Positions 49,801 through 57,982 of a stretch of DNA of 64,000 nucleotides are shown in pieces. Below the pieces are notes generated by a model. The model searched no databases, was not told the DNA's origin, and was given only the letters and a program-made list of their open reading frames with translations. The stretch comes from Lentisphaerae bacterium RIFOXYA12_64_32 (lineage in GTDB: Bacteria; Verrucomicrobiota; Lentisphaeria; Oligosphaerales; YB12-FULL-65-16): positions 1-64,000 of the forward strand of contig MHBL01000367.1 of assembly GCA_001803235.1 (NCBI GenBank). The letters run 5' to 3'. How positions within the stretch are numbered: the stretch's first letter is position 1; the number at the start of each line of letters is the position of its first letter. Made by a program: the position numbers and the translations under genes.

Positions 49801-50967
49801 TCACGCCGAACCACTGCCGAGGGCCACCCGGTCGCAGATGCAGACCGGAACGAGTCGGCCCTCCTTCAGGACCGCATCCGCGCAGGGACTGCAGTGGACG
49901 ACTCGCCCGTCCGCGGCGACAAAGGCCGGGTTCTGGAACAGAAGCCGCTTGGCGCGCAGACCGGCCCGGTCGTGCCGCGATGCGGCCAGAAACCCCAGGT
50001 TGCCGCGCAACCGCCCGCCCGTCAGGGCGTTGGCCAGCAACTGGACGCGGAAACGCCGCGGGTCCTGGGCCTGGTACATGGGGTAACGCCCGGACAGTCG
50101 CAGCGACAACCAGAGAAACGCGCGCTCGAACAGGCTCGCCCGCAGGCAGTGCTGCACCAACGTCGCGTCACGCCGGCGCGCGGTGCCGACCAGGTAGGAC
50201 AACCAGCGCGGATTGCCGGCATCGGCGTTCGACCCGACATACGCGAACGGCTGCAGGCCGAGTTCCCGGCTGACCAGGTCGGCGGTCCGGGTCACCCCCT
50301 CGACCGGGTCGGGCTGCCCGACTGCCGGCCGCGACATCCGGCCGCGCAGCCCGCCGGCCAGCGAGCCGGTCACTGACGCGATCGCGCCCGTGTCCCGGTA
50401 CAAAGTGATGAGCAGGTAGTTGATGTGCGGCGACTCGAGCGTCACCCGCATGGCCTCGACAATCTCCGCGGACGTCTCGGAAAAGACCGTCACCAGCAAC
50501 CCGGCGTCCAGCCCCTGGGCGTGCAGCAGGTCGGCCTTCGCCTCGATCAGCGCCCGCACCGCGGCGGGGGACGCACTCTTGGGGAGGTCGGGCCGTTCCT
50601 GGCCAGATTCGATGTGCACATAGATGATGTCGGCGCCGGCCGCCTTCAGACGCGCCGCGTACGGCGCGTCCAGCAGTACGCCGTTGGTGCACACTTCCGC
50701 GCCCAGGCCGCGTTGCTTGACCCGGCTCACAATCCCGCACAGGTCCGGGTGCAGCGTCACCTCGCCGCCCACGATGGTGACGGAACTGAGGCGGCGCAAC
50801 GCGAGCATCCGGTCCAGATCGGCCTCGATGTCCTGCAGGGGCCGGAACTCCGCCGGCGCCGCGTTGTAGCAGGCGCGGCACGTGATATTGCAGCCGCGGC
50901 AGATGTCCAGGACCGCGTGCGGGACCGTCCCCTCACGCCAGGGGAGACGCCAGGCGAGCGGTTTCAT
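49801..50967 (-). CDS. Radical SAM protein with SPASM-like C-terminus
   Basis: A 388-residue radical SAM protein lacking the cobalamin domain. The cluster motif near the N-terminus is CRGCNITCRAC with C26, C30 and C33 (an extra C23 precedes). IVGGEVTLHPDL is the GGE motif that contacts SAM, and CTNGVLL follows. Near the C-terminus CSPCADAV and CICD suggest one auxiliary iron-sulfur cluster, as in SPASM/twitch proteins. GGGAGG precedes ATG 50967. It lies 139 bases downstream of the amidohydrolase gene in the same direction. Relatives modify peptides, sugars or lipids; the substrate here is unknown. Confidence 0.85.
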   Translation of the reverse strand: MKPLAWRLPWREGTVPHAVLDICRGCNITCRACYNAAPAEFRPLQDIEADLDRMLALRRLSSVTIVGGEVTLHPDLCGIVSRVKQRGLGAEVCTNGVLLDAPYAARLKAAGADIIYVHIESGQERPDLPKSASPAAVRALIEAKADLLHAQGLDAGLLVTVFSETSAEIVEAMRVTLESPHINYLLITLYRDTGAIASVTGSLAGGLRGRMSRPAVGQPDPVEGVTRTADLVSRELGLQPFAYVGSNADAGNPRWLSYLVGTARRRDATLVQHCLRASLFERAFLWLSLRLSGRYPMYQAQDPRRFRVQLLANALTGGRLRGNLGFLAASRHDRAGLRAKRLLFQNPAFVAADGRVVHCSPCADAVLKEGRLVPVCICDRVALGSGSA

Positions 50968-51106
50968 GTTGGCCTCCCCGTCCTTCGGTCGAGATGTGCA
51001 ACAAGGACGTCTTGGCGACCCCACCGGCCTTGTGCCGGTGGGGTCGGGTTACAGCACAGGTCGCTTTCTGTCGTACTCGCAATCGCATGGGTTCGCCGCC
51101 CCTTTT

Positions 51107-52120
51107 TCAGGTCGCGGACGCCACGGTCACTCCGCGGTCGCATTCGCCCGCAACCGTACCGTCTCGCGGCAGGCGCAGCAACTCCCCGGCCCGGGAAAAC
51201 ACCTCGGACGGCAGGTCGAGACATCGGAACGTGCGGAACGCACGCTCCAACGGATTTCTGACCGCGGCCAGTTCCCGCGTCCGTCTCAGTCCGAGCCGGT
51301 GCACGAAACTCCAGACCTGCACCGGGGCCGGGAAATCCGAGCCGTACACGATCTTGCGCAGGAGTTGCGGCGTTTGCTGCAGTCGCGTCAGGGCGCGGCA
51401 CCGCGTGATGACGGCGAAGGCGCTGATGTCGCCGTAGAACCGTTCGTACTCCAGGGCCATGGCGCACCATGCCCGGAAGTGCGAGGGATCGTGCAGGAAC
51501 AGACGCGTGCCGCAATGGGCGGCAATCACCGTGACGCCGCGGTCCAGCGCCGGCTTCAGACGCCGCGGATCGTTCAACGTGGTCGGAAACCCGGACAGGG
51601 TGTGCTCCTTGCCGGCGTGGCTCAGGAGCGGCAAACCGTGCCGGACCAAGGCGTCGTAGAACGGGAAGCAGAGCGGATCGTCCGGCTGGATGTTCTGGCC
51701 GGACGGGATCCATTTCACCAGACACGCGCCGCGCTCAGCCACCCGGTCGAGTTCGGCAAGGGCGTCCCGGCGAAAGGGGTGGACGCTGGCGCCAAACAAC
51801 ACGCGTGGGTGCCGGCCAAGCAACGATGCCACGTAGTCGTTGCCGGTCATCAGGCGCGTGTTCCCGTCATCGAAGCTCCCGTCACGCCGGTAGACCCCAT
51901 CCAAGGCCAGGATGGCGACGCGGTCCAGACTGCTCGTGTCCACCCATTCCAGCAGCAAGTCTCGGAACCGCTCGTCCGCGCCCGGCGCCCGCAACGCGTC
52001 CAAGGTCAAGCCCAACCGGTGCAGAAGATACCGGAACCCCGGGCTCACCTTGGGGCCGACGTAGTTGCCGTTCCGCGCCCGGTCGGTGCCAGCCAGGTGC
52101 ACGTGGATGTCGTAGTTCAT
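51107..52120 (-). CDS. Amidohydrolase-2 family metal-dependent hydrolase
   Basis: A 337-residue TIM-barrel hydrolase. NYDIHVHLAG at the N-terminus provides the HxH pair, FGASVHPF, LLSHAGKE and IAAHCGT give further histidines, and KIVYGSDFPAP contains the terminal catalytic Asp. All metal ligands of the ACMSD/amidohydrolase-2 type seem present, so it is probably active as a hydrolase or decarboxylase. It overlaps the upstream acyltransferase gene by four bases. Within the radical SAM cluster it could open a ring or remove a carboxylate, but that is inference. Confidence 0.85.
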   Translation of the reverse strand: MNYDIHVHLAGTDRARNGNYVGPKVSPGFRYLLHRLGLTLDALRAPGADERFRDLLLEWVDTSSLDRVAILALDGVYRRDGSFDDGNTRLMTGNDYVASLLGRHPRVLFGASVHPFRRDALAELDRVAERGACLVKWIPSGQNIQPDDPLCFPFYDALVRHGLPLLSHAGKEHTLSGFPTTLNDPRRLKPALDRGVTVIAAHCGTRLFLHDPSHFRAWCAMALEYERFYGDISAFAVITRCRALTRLQQTPQLLRKIVYGSDFPAPVQVWSFVHRLGLRRTRELAAVRNPLERAFRTFRCLDLPSEVFSRAGELLRLPRDGTVAGECDRGVTVASAT

Positions 52121-52857
52121 GCTGCGTCCGGCTTGCGCCTGCGTCCCTCGGCCCACTCGCTGAACGGTGAGGTCAGCAGACACGCCCTCGTGCATTCGCC
52201 CGCGGCGATCCGAGTCCCGGCGGTCAGCACCGAATGCGCGCCGACCATGACGCGATCGCCAATCTGGATCGGCGCCAGGGCCAGCTGCATGTCGCCCTGC
52301 GCGTTGCGCGCCACCACGTGTGGGGTCAGGCGCACGTTGGCCCCGAAAACCACGGCGTCGCCCACGTCCAGAAAGGAGCGGTCGTAAATGCAGACCCCAG
52401 GGGCCCAGTACACGTACCGCCCGATGCGCGACCCCCACAGCCGCAGCCAGGCGCTGTAGAGCTTCGGGACCAGGCGCAGGCATTCTTCAAGCGCCGGGAA
52501 ACGGCAGAAGAGCACCTGCAGGTTCAGTTGGAACCACCAAACGAAGTAATCGCGCGACCCGATGGGGATCCACCCGTGCCGGATCGGCAGCCAGAACCGC
52601 ACCACCCTGGCAACCAGCGGCGGCGCCACGTAGAGACCCGCCAGACAGACCAGGGCGCGCCACGGCCAACCAGCCCACGGCACAAGCGCGATCGCGGCCA
52701 CGACCACAACGTGCGCCAGGGGCAGCAGATTGAACGCCACCAGAAGCAGGCACTGCCGCGGTGACCATCCGAACGAGTGCAGCGCGGTCTCAAGCGATGG
52801 CGAATCGGGCCGGGCCTCCGGCGCCAACGGTTCCTGCATCTGCTGACCCTCGCTCAT
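52117..52857 (-). CDS. Left-handed beta-helix acyltransferase, membrane-anchored
   Basis: A 246-residue protein. Residues about 34-85 form two hydrophobic helices (LLLVAFNLLPLAHVVVVAAI and a second around ALVCLAGLYVAPPLVA). The C-terminal half has hexapeptide-repeat strands (IGRYVYWAPGVCIYD, VVFGANVRLTPHVV, IQIGDRVMVGAHSVLTAG) of the left-handed beta-helix O-acetyltransferase fold. GGAGGA precedes ATG 52857. It is the first gene of the leftward operon and is divergent from the DUF362 gene. It likely O-acylates a lipid or sugar at the membrane. Confidence 0.8.
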   Translation of the reverse strand: MSEGQQMQEPLAPEARPDSPSLETALHSFGWSPRQCLLLVAFNLLPLAHVVVVAAIALVPWAGWPWRALVCLAGLYVAPPLVARVVRFWLPIRHGWIPIGSRDYFVWWFQLNLQVLFCRFPALEECLRLVPKLYSAWLRLWGSRIGRYVYWAPGVCIYDRSFLDVGDAVVFGANVRLTPHVVARNAQGDMQLALAPIQIGDRVMVGAHSVLTAGTRIAAGECTRACLLTSPFSEWAEGRRRKPDAA

Positions 52858-52958
52858 TGTCGGTCCTCCATAGGGTGGATGGCAATCCCGGCGGCACGCG
52901 AGCCATAATCTATCGACCTGTGCGGGCAAATCCACAGAGAAAACAAGCGGCGCCGTGG

Positions 52959-53142
52959 GCGCCAGGATACGCCCGTTCGTAGTGGGCTCGCAGCGCGCGC
53001 AACGAAGTGGAGCGTCAAGAGCCCATCTGGCGTGTTGCGGCGGCACGGCGCGGGGATGGTGTCTTGCCCGGCGGACTACCGCCGGGGCTGCGACACCACT
53101 ACGAACGGCGCCGTTCCCGATGTCCGTCCGCGTGAGGGCGTC
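52959..53142 (-). repeat. Family D inverted repeat, right copy
   Basis: Reverse-oriented match of 44464-44650, with core ends GTTCGTAGTGGGCTCGCAG and CTGCGACACCACTACGAAC. Together the two copies bracket six genes of the radical SAM cluster. Confidence 0.75.
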
Positions 53143-53152
53143 GCCACTTCGG

Positions 53153-53180
53153 TTGCGGCCCGGGGCATGCTGCGTATATT
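53153..53180 (+). promoter_or_regulatory. Candidate promoter giving a leaderless DUF362 transcript
   Basis: TTGCGG at 53153-53158, a 16-base spacer and TATATT at 53175-53180. The ATG of the DUF362 gene begins six bases after the -10, where transcription would start, and no ribosome binding site is present. Confidence 0.4.
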
Positions 53181-53186
53181 GGCCGG

Positions 53187-54413
53187 ATGTCCAACACCGA
53201 CACGCCAGATCACGCCGCGACGGCGACAACCGCGCCGGCGCCGCTCTCGAATTCCGGCGGTAGCCGCGTCGTGGTTGCCGCCTGCCCCTCGTACTCGCCC
53301 GACGCCGTAGAGGCCGCACTGACCGAAGTGCTCGACGCACTCGGCGGGCTGGAGACACTCGTCAAACCTGGCCAGACGGTCCTGATCAAACCCAACCTGC
53401 TGTGTCCGCGGCGCCCCGAGGAGGCCGTCACCACGCACCCGGAGTTGGTTCGGCAGATGATCCGGATGTGCGTGAAGGCTGGCGCCGCACGGATCTGGGT
53501 TGGCGACAGTCCGGCCGGCTTGCACGCCGAGAAAGACCTGTGGTCGCGCACGGACATGACCACGGCGGTGGAGGGAACGCCGGCAGAACTGAAGTCCTGG
53601 GACACGAAACAGACACCCGTCCCGTGCGGCGACGACCTGCTCGCCGTCCCTGAGTGGTTCACCCAGGTGGATGTGGTCATCTCCCTGCCCAAGCTCAAGA
53701 CCCATTCGTTGACGACCATGACGTGTGCGCTGAAGAACGTGTTCGGAATCACCAGCGGACTGGCCAAGTCCAAGTTCCACGCAAAGTACCCGTCGCCGCT
53801 GACCATGAGCACGTTCCTGGTCGGTGTGTTTGCCGCCCTCAGGCCGCACGTCAGCATCGTGGATGCGGTCACCGTCATGGAAGGCCTCGGCCCCGCCAAC
53901 GGACGCCCGCGGCCGCTGGGCGTGCTGTTGGCCAGTCGTGACGCGGTCGCACTGGACGCGGTCGCCTGCGCACCGTTGCGGATTCCACCCGCATCCGTGC
54001 CCATGATCCGGCTGGCTGCGGCCCGTGGCCTGGGCGAAATGGACCTGTCCCGTATCGAGTGCACCGGCACTGGCGTGCCGCAGTTGAACGCGACACGCAT
54101 GAAGCCGTCGCTGGCCCGCTACCTGCGCTACATTCCCGAGCCCATGTTCCGAGTCACGACACGTCTGTTCCAACTGCGCCCGAGGATCCAGGAGCGCCAG
54201 TGCGTGAAGTGCGGCATCTGCGCCGGCGTCTGCCCCCGCCACGCCATCGCCACACAACCGCGAAGCGGCTACCCTGCCGTCAACCCGAAAGAGTGCATCG
54301 TCTGCTTCTGCTGCATGGAGTCCTGCCCCCGCGGCGCCATCGCGGTCCAACTCTATCTGGGCTCGATGGTGCGACTGGCGCAACGCGTGGGCAAGGTGGT
54401 CAGCCCCCAATGA
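53187..54413 (+). CDS. DUF362 domain protein with two [4Fe-4S] clusters
   Basis: A 408-residue protein. Residues about 25-320 are a DUF362 domain (VLIKPNLLCPRRPEEA, ISLPKLKTHSLTTMTCALKN, partly quoted). The C-terminus is a bacterial 2[4Fe-4S] ferredoxin module with CVKCGICAGVCP and CIVCFCCMESCP at about residues 339-385. DUF362 proteins are found with electron-transfer partners but have no settled biochemical role. Here an electron supply to the neighbouring radical SAM enzymes is a natural idea, since those need low-potential electrons. It overlaps the next gene by four bases. Confidence 0.88.
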   Translation: MSNTDTPDHAATATTAPAPLSNSGGSRVVVAACPSYSPDAVEAALTEVLDALGGLETLVKPGQTVLIKPNLLCPRRPEEAVTTHPELVRQMIRMCVKAGAARIWVGDSPAGLHAEKDLWSRTDMTTAVEGTPAELKSWDTKQTPVPCGDDLLAVPEWFTQVDVVISLPKLKTHSLTTMTCALKNVFGITSGLAKSKFHAKYPSPLTMSTFLVGVFAALRPHVSIVDAVTVMEGLGPANGRPRPLGVLLASRDAVALDAVACAPLRIPPASVPMIRLAAARGLGEMDLSRIECTGTGVPQLNATRMKPSLARYLRYIPEPMFRVTTRLFQLRPRIQERQCVKCGICAGVCPRHAIATQPRSGYPAVNPKECIVCFCCMESCPRGAIAVQLYLGSMVRLAQRVGKVVSPQ

Positions 54414-55084
54414 TCCGAAACTGGTTCTTCCCGGGCTTGCTCGATACGGGTCCGGTCTGCGACCGGCTCGTGGCGGTACGGGACGGATTCGTAAACCTGT
54501 ATGTATTCAGGGCGCCCGCGGGCCTGGTCTGCATCGACGCCGGATGGCGCCCGACTCGAGTGCGCCACGGCTTCGCACTCCTCGGGTTGGACGTGCGCAA
54601 CGTCGCGGCCGTGTTCCTCACCCACCTGCACTGGGACCACGCCCGGGGCCGGGACCTGTTCACCAACGCACAAGTCTTTGTGAGCGAACATGAAAGCCCA
54701 TCGTTCCTCGGCGGGCGGCGGAAACCCGCACAACCCTTGACCCCTGTCCGCGACGGCCAGACCCTGACGGCCGCAGGCGTCGACGTCCACGCCATTGCAG
54801 CGCCGGGCCACACACCCGGGTCGGTCGCCTACCTGGTCGACCGCCGCTTCCTGTTCACCGGCGACACGCTCGGCCTGCGGCACGGCGACGCGGTCCCTTT
54901 CCGGGCCTGCTTCAACCGTGACGGGACCGCGCTGCGGCGCTCCATCCGCAAGCTTGCCGCCCTCTCGGGGATCGAACGTCTCCTGACCGCCCACACGGGC
55001 AGCACCGTTGACGTCGGAACCGCCTTCCGCCGCTGGCGCGGCGCCGGGGCCGACGTGCCACCGCAGGAGAGGGCACGACCGTGA
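54410..55084 (+). CDS. Metallo-beta-lactamase-fold hydrolase
   Basis: A 224-residue MBL-fold protein. The metal site is THLHWDHARG near residues 70-79, with APGHTPGSVAYL and FTGDTLGL supplying the next His and Asp, and TAHTGST the last His. This is the glyoxalase II-like arrangement, typical of thioesterases and lactonases. Start and stop each overlap the flanking genes by four bases, so it is the middle of a three-gene unit with DUF362 and a radical SAM gene. A thioester or lactone on the pathway is a possible substrate. Confidence 0.88.
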   Translation: MIRNWFFPGLLDTGPVCDRLVAVRDGFVNLYVFRAPAGLVCIDAGWRPTRVRHGFALLGLDVRNVAAVFLTHLHWDHARGRDLFTNAQVFVSEHESPSFLGGRRKPAQPLTPVRDGQTLTAAGVDVHAIAAPGHTPGSVAYLVDRRFLFTGDTLGLRHGDAVPFRACFNRDGTALRRSIRKLAALSGIERLLTAHTGSTVDVGTAFRRWRGAGADVPPQERARP

Positions 55085-56394
55085 AGATCCTCCTCATCCA
55101 CCCGCAAAACTACCTGCAACGGCACTCGACCGGGATCTACGGCCGCAGCCTGCGGTACGCCCCCCTCACCATGCCAACGCTGAAAGCCCTCGTCCCGCCG
55201 GAACTGGGCGCCACGGTCCGTGTCGTGGACGAAATGGTGGAGGATGTGAACTTCGACACGCCAGCCGACGTGGTCGGCATCACGGCAATCACCGGGACCG
55301 CCACTCGCGCCTACCAGATCGCAGCCCGATTCCGTGCCCGCGGCGCAACCGTGGTGCTGGGCGGTGTACACCCGACCCTGCAAACCGACGAAAGCTTGCA
55401 GCACGCCGACACGGTCGTGCGCGGTTACGCGGAACGGACCTGGCCTCGACTGCTCCGCGACGTCGCCGCCGACCGACACCAGCGCGTGTACGAGGACGCC
55501 GAGCCCTTCGACCCGGCATGGATCGTCGCACCGGACCGCTCCGCCATCCACCGCCGCGACTACATCGGCTGGGGTACCGTGGAGATGAGCCGGGGTTGCT
55601 CGAATCACTGCGACTTCTGCATCAGCCACCGGTTCCACCCCGCCTACATCCGCCGCCCCATCGGCGACGTCATTGCCGAAATCCGGTCTATCCGAAGCCG
55701 GATCGTTTTCTTCCTCGACCCGAACCTGATCGGGGACCGCGAACATGCCAAGGCCTTCTTCGCCGAACTCGCCCCACTCCGCAAGTGGTGGGTCGGTTGC
55801 GCCTCACTCGACGTGGTCGACGATCCGGAACTCCTCGGCCTGATGGCGAAGAGCGGTTGCCGCGGCCTGCTGATGGGGTTCGAGTCTACGCGTCCCGAAG
55901 CCCTGGCCGCCTGCGGCAAGACGCACAACCTCGGCAAGACCTACGCGCACGTGGTGGACGCCCTGCACGACCACGGCATCCTCGTCCAAGCCTGCTTCGT
56001 GTTCGGATTCGACACCGACGACACATCCGTGTTCGACGAGGCCGCCGAGCACATCGCCACGGGCCGGTTCGACCTGCCGCAGATCAGCGTCTACACGCCT
56101 TTCCCCGGGACCCCGGTCTTTGACCGGCTCGCGAGCGAACACCGCATTCTGACCCGGGACTGGACCCTCTACAACGGCCAGAACGTGGTCTTCCGCCCGC
56201 AGCGCATGACGCCCGAAGAACTGGCACGCGGCACCGACCGGGTCCGGCACCGGGCGTACTCATGGAGCGCACTGTCGCGCCGCCTGTTCGTGAAGCCGCT
56301 GTGGGTCAAACCCCTCGTCGTCGCGTCGTACCTGGGGTTCCGATCCTACCAACGACGAATCGCCCGAGCCGGGGCTGAACTCAATGGAGCATAG
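55081..56394 (+). CDS. B12-binding-domain radical SAM protein, subfamily 2
   Basis: A 437-residue radical SAM protein. VVLGGVHPTLQTDESLQHAD closes the cobalamin-type Rossmann domain; cluster cysteines are C173, C177 and C180 in SRGCSNHCDFC; FFLDPN, FGFDTDDTSVF and VYTPFPGTPV are core motifs. The C-terminal signature VVFRPQRMTPEEL pairs it with the radical SAM gene at 44.8-46.2 kb. The GTG start overlaps the preceding stop (GTGA), with GGAGAGGG upstream. Last gene of the rightward operon. Confidence 0.9.
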   Translation: MKILLIHPQNYLQRHSTGIYGRSLRYAPLTMPTLKALVPPELGATVRVVDEMVEDVNFDTPADVVGITAITGTATRAYQIAARFRARGATVVLGGVHPTLQTDESLQHADTVVRGYAERTWPRLLRDVAADRHQRVYEDAEPFDPAWIVAPDRSAIHRRDYIGWGTVEMSRGCSNHCDFCISHRFHPAYIRRPIGDVIAEIRSIRSRIVFFLDPNLIGDREHAKAFFAELAPLRKWWVGCASLDVVDDPELLGLMAKSGCRGLLMGFESTRPEALAACGKTHNLGKTYAHVVDALHDHGILVQACFVFGFDTDDTSVFDEAAEHIATGRFDLPQISVYTPFPGTPVFDRLASEHRILTRDWTLYNGQNVVFRPQRMTPEELARGTDRVRHRAYSWSALSRRLFVKPLWVKPLVVASYLGFRSYQRRIARAGAELNGA

Positions 56395-56425
56395 TTGACA
56401 GCCGCGCTTGCGTGGGTGCCGCGAA

Positions 56426-56455
56426 GTGGCAGCAAGGCTCCAGCCTTGCTGCCAC
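56426..56455. terminator. Perfect 14-bp hairpin between convergent genes
   Basis: GTGGCAGCAAGGCT and its exact complement flank a two-base loop 32 bases after the radical SAM stop. A second palindrome, GCAAGGCTGGAGCCTTGC, follows near 56498. Placement between two convergent genes suits a bidirectional terminator, though no T-run is present. Confidence 0.5.
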
Positions 56456-56597
56456 ACCCCCGATCCGCGCCAGGACTCGCACCCGCCGCGGGACTGCAAG
56501 GCTGGAGCCTTGCGCGACTTCCTCAGAGCGTCGATCCACGGTACCCAACGGACACCAGCATCGCAACTTGACAGACATGCGGTTCCCGGGGAGGCAC

Positions 56598-57707
56598 TCA
56601 GCGGTCGAGACCGTTCTGGTCCAGTGGCTGGACCTCTTGCTCGAAGTAACGGTGGAAAGACGCCGGCAACGCGTGGTAGTCGATGTCGGCCGTGAGAGAC
56701 GACAGGTCCCTGGAATTGTAGGTATTCCAGAACAGGACGGTCTTGTCGCGCAAGGCCTGCCGCTCCATGTCCCCCAGAAGCGCCGCGAACGCCTTGGCCG
56801 TGTATGCTCCGTTCAGAACGATCCCACATTCTTCGTGAACGATAGCGGCAGCTCTCTGCCCCTCTTCCGTGAAACACGCATACCCACGCCCCAGAGCGTC
56901 GTCTCTGATCGGCACAGATGCCACGGCACCGTCATACTCCGGGAAGGCCGGGTCCGCCTGGTGCAACAGCAGCGCCGTGCGCCGCAGAAGCCGGCGCAGC
57001 CCTCGCGCACGCGCCATCTCCCGCTCGATCACGCGCACCGGGACCACCTCGCTCTTGAGCCCCGCTGCCCTCAGCCCAAGCATCAACCCCGCCGCCGTCC
57101 CCATGGACCCCATAGCGACATAAACCACGTCAGGTTCGGGAAGCTCGCCCGCCGCGATCTGGTCCCGCAACTCGAACGCCGCGTTGACATAACCGATCAC
57201 GCCGAGCGGGCAGGATCCCCCGGCAGGGATAGCGTGCGGCGCGACTCCGTTCCGCAACATGCCGCGAACAACGCGGCGCATCGTAGCCAGGATCAGGTGC
57301 AGCCAATTCGCGCACGGGCGCAGTTCGGCGCGAACCGCGTGACTGGCCAACAGGTTGCGCCGGACGTAGTGGGCGTTGACCTGGGGCAGGAGCATGGAGA
57401 TGCTGGTCATCCCCAATTGCCCGGCGTATATGGCCGTCGCCAGGGCGTGGTTCGAACCGGCAAACCCGAACGTGATGACCTCTCTGGCGCCGGCGCAATG
57501 GGCTGCCGCGAGCAGGAACTCCAGCTTCCGGACCTTGTTCCCGCCGTAACACGCGCCGCTCAGGTCGTCGCGCTTGATGTACAGCCCGCGCAACCCGGCA
57601 TCCGCCTCCACCCGCGCCAACCGCGCCACGGGTGTCGGGAACTGCCCCAACGCCAGATGCGGAAACCGCGACGCCAGACCAGGGTATTGCTTGAACAACG
57701 GAAGCAT
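56598..57707 (-). CDS. PLP-dependent D-cysteine desulfhydrase/ACC deaminase-like enzyme
   Basis: A 369-residue fold type II pyridoxal-phosphate enzyme. K58 in YGGNKVRKLEF is the expected Schiff-base lysine, preceded by LYIKRDDLSG; TFGFAGSNHALATAIYAG is the phosphate-binding and substrate loop; MGSMGTAAGLMLGLRAAG binds the cofactor phosphate. The family covers 1-aminocyclopropane-1-carboxylate deaminase and D-cysteine desulfhydrase, which cannot be separated reliably by eye. It is convergent with the radical SAM operon and could be the edge of the cluster or an unrelated neighbour. Confidence 0.85.
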   Translation of the reverse strand: MLPLFKQYPGLASRFPHLALGQFPTPVARLARVEADAGLRGLYIKRDDLSGACYGGNKVRKLEFLLAAAHCAGAREVITFGFAGSNHALATAIYAGQLGMTSISMLLPQVNAHYVRRNLLASHAVRAELRPCANWLHLILATMRRVVRGMLRNGVAPHAIPAGGSCPLGVIGYVNAAFELRDQIAAGELPEPDVVYVAMGSMGTAAGLMLGLRAAGLKSEVVPVRVIEREMARARGLRRLLRRTALLLHQADPAFPEYDGAVASVPIRDDALGRGYACFTEEGQRAAAIVHEECGIVLNGAYTAKAFAALLGDMERQALRDKTVLFWNTYNSRDLSSLTADIDYHALPASFHRYFEQEVQPLDQNGLDR

Positions 57708-57766
57708 GAGTACGCGTTACGCCGGACAGCCTCTTGCAGAACCGCGCCTTGCGGGATGAGTGCTCG

Positions 57767-57782
57767 GGTGTCAGGTGTCAGG
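57767..57782 (+). repeat. Heptamer array (GGTGTCA x2)
   Basis: Two full units plus two bases. The reverse complement, TGACACC, forms the array at 57983-58003. Confidence 0.7.
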
Positions 57783-57841
57783 AATGCGCAACCGATTCAA
57801 TATCAGAGTGTTCCTTCCTGACACCTCCCATGAAACTGAAG

Positions 57842-57928
57842 GCGCCCAGAGCCCGCGAGGCCGCGGGCGCTCCAGGGTTCGTGCGGTATCTGGGCTGAAG
57901 CGCCCGCGGCCTCGCGGGCTCTGGGCGC
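57842..57928. repeat. Perfect 30-bp inverted repeat
   Basis: The arms (57842-57871 and 57899-57928) are exact reverse complements, starting GCGCCCAGAGCCCGCGAGGC, with a 27-base loop. It lies beyond the 5' end of the PLP-enzyme gene and beyond the stop of the NTF2-like gene. Confidence 0.85.
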
Positions 57929-57982
57929 GTCGTTGCCGGTTTCACACTGGTATGATCGGGCGGTGCGCCGCCCGGGGCGCGC

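Larger units (their letters stand above)
52858..53186. other. Divergent promoter region with family D repeat
   Basis: No gene seen. The right-hand family D copy occupies most of it; the candidate rightward promoter is listed separately. Confidence 0.55.

Noticed and set aside
44464-53142. Composite transposon carrying radical SAM genes
   Set aside because: The bracketing repeats encode no transposase and no target duplication outside them was found; kept only as an inverted-repeat observation.
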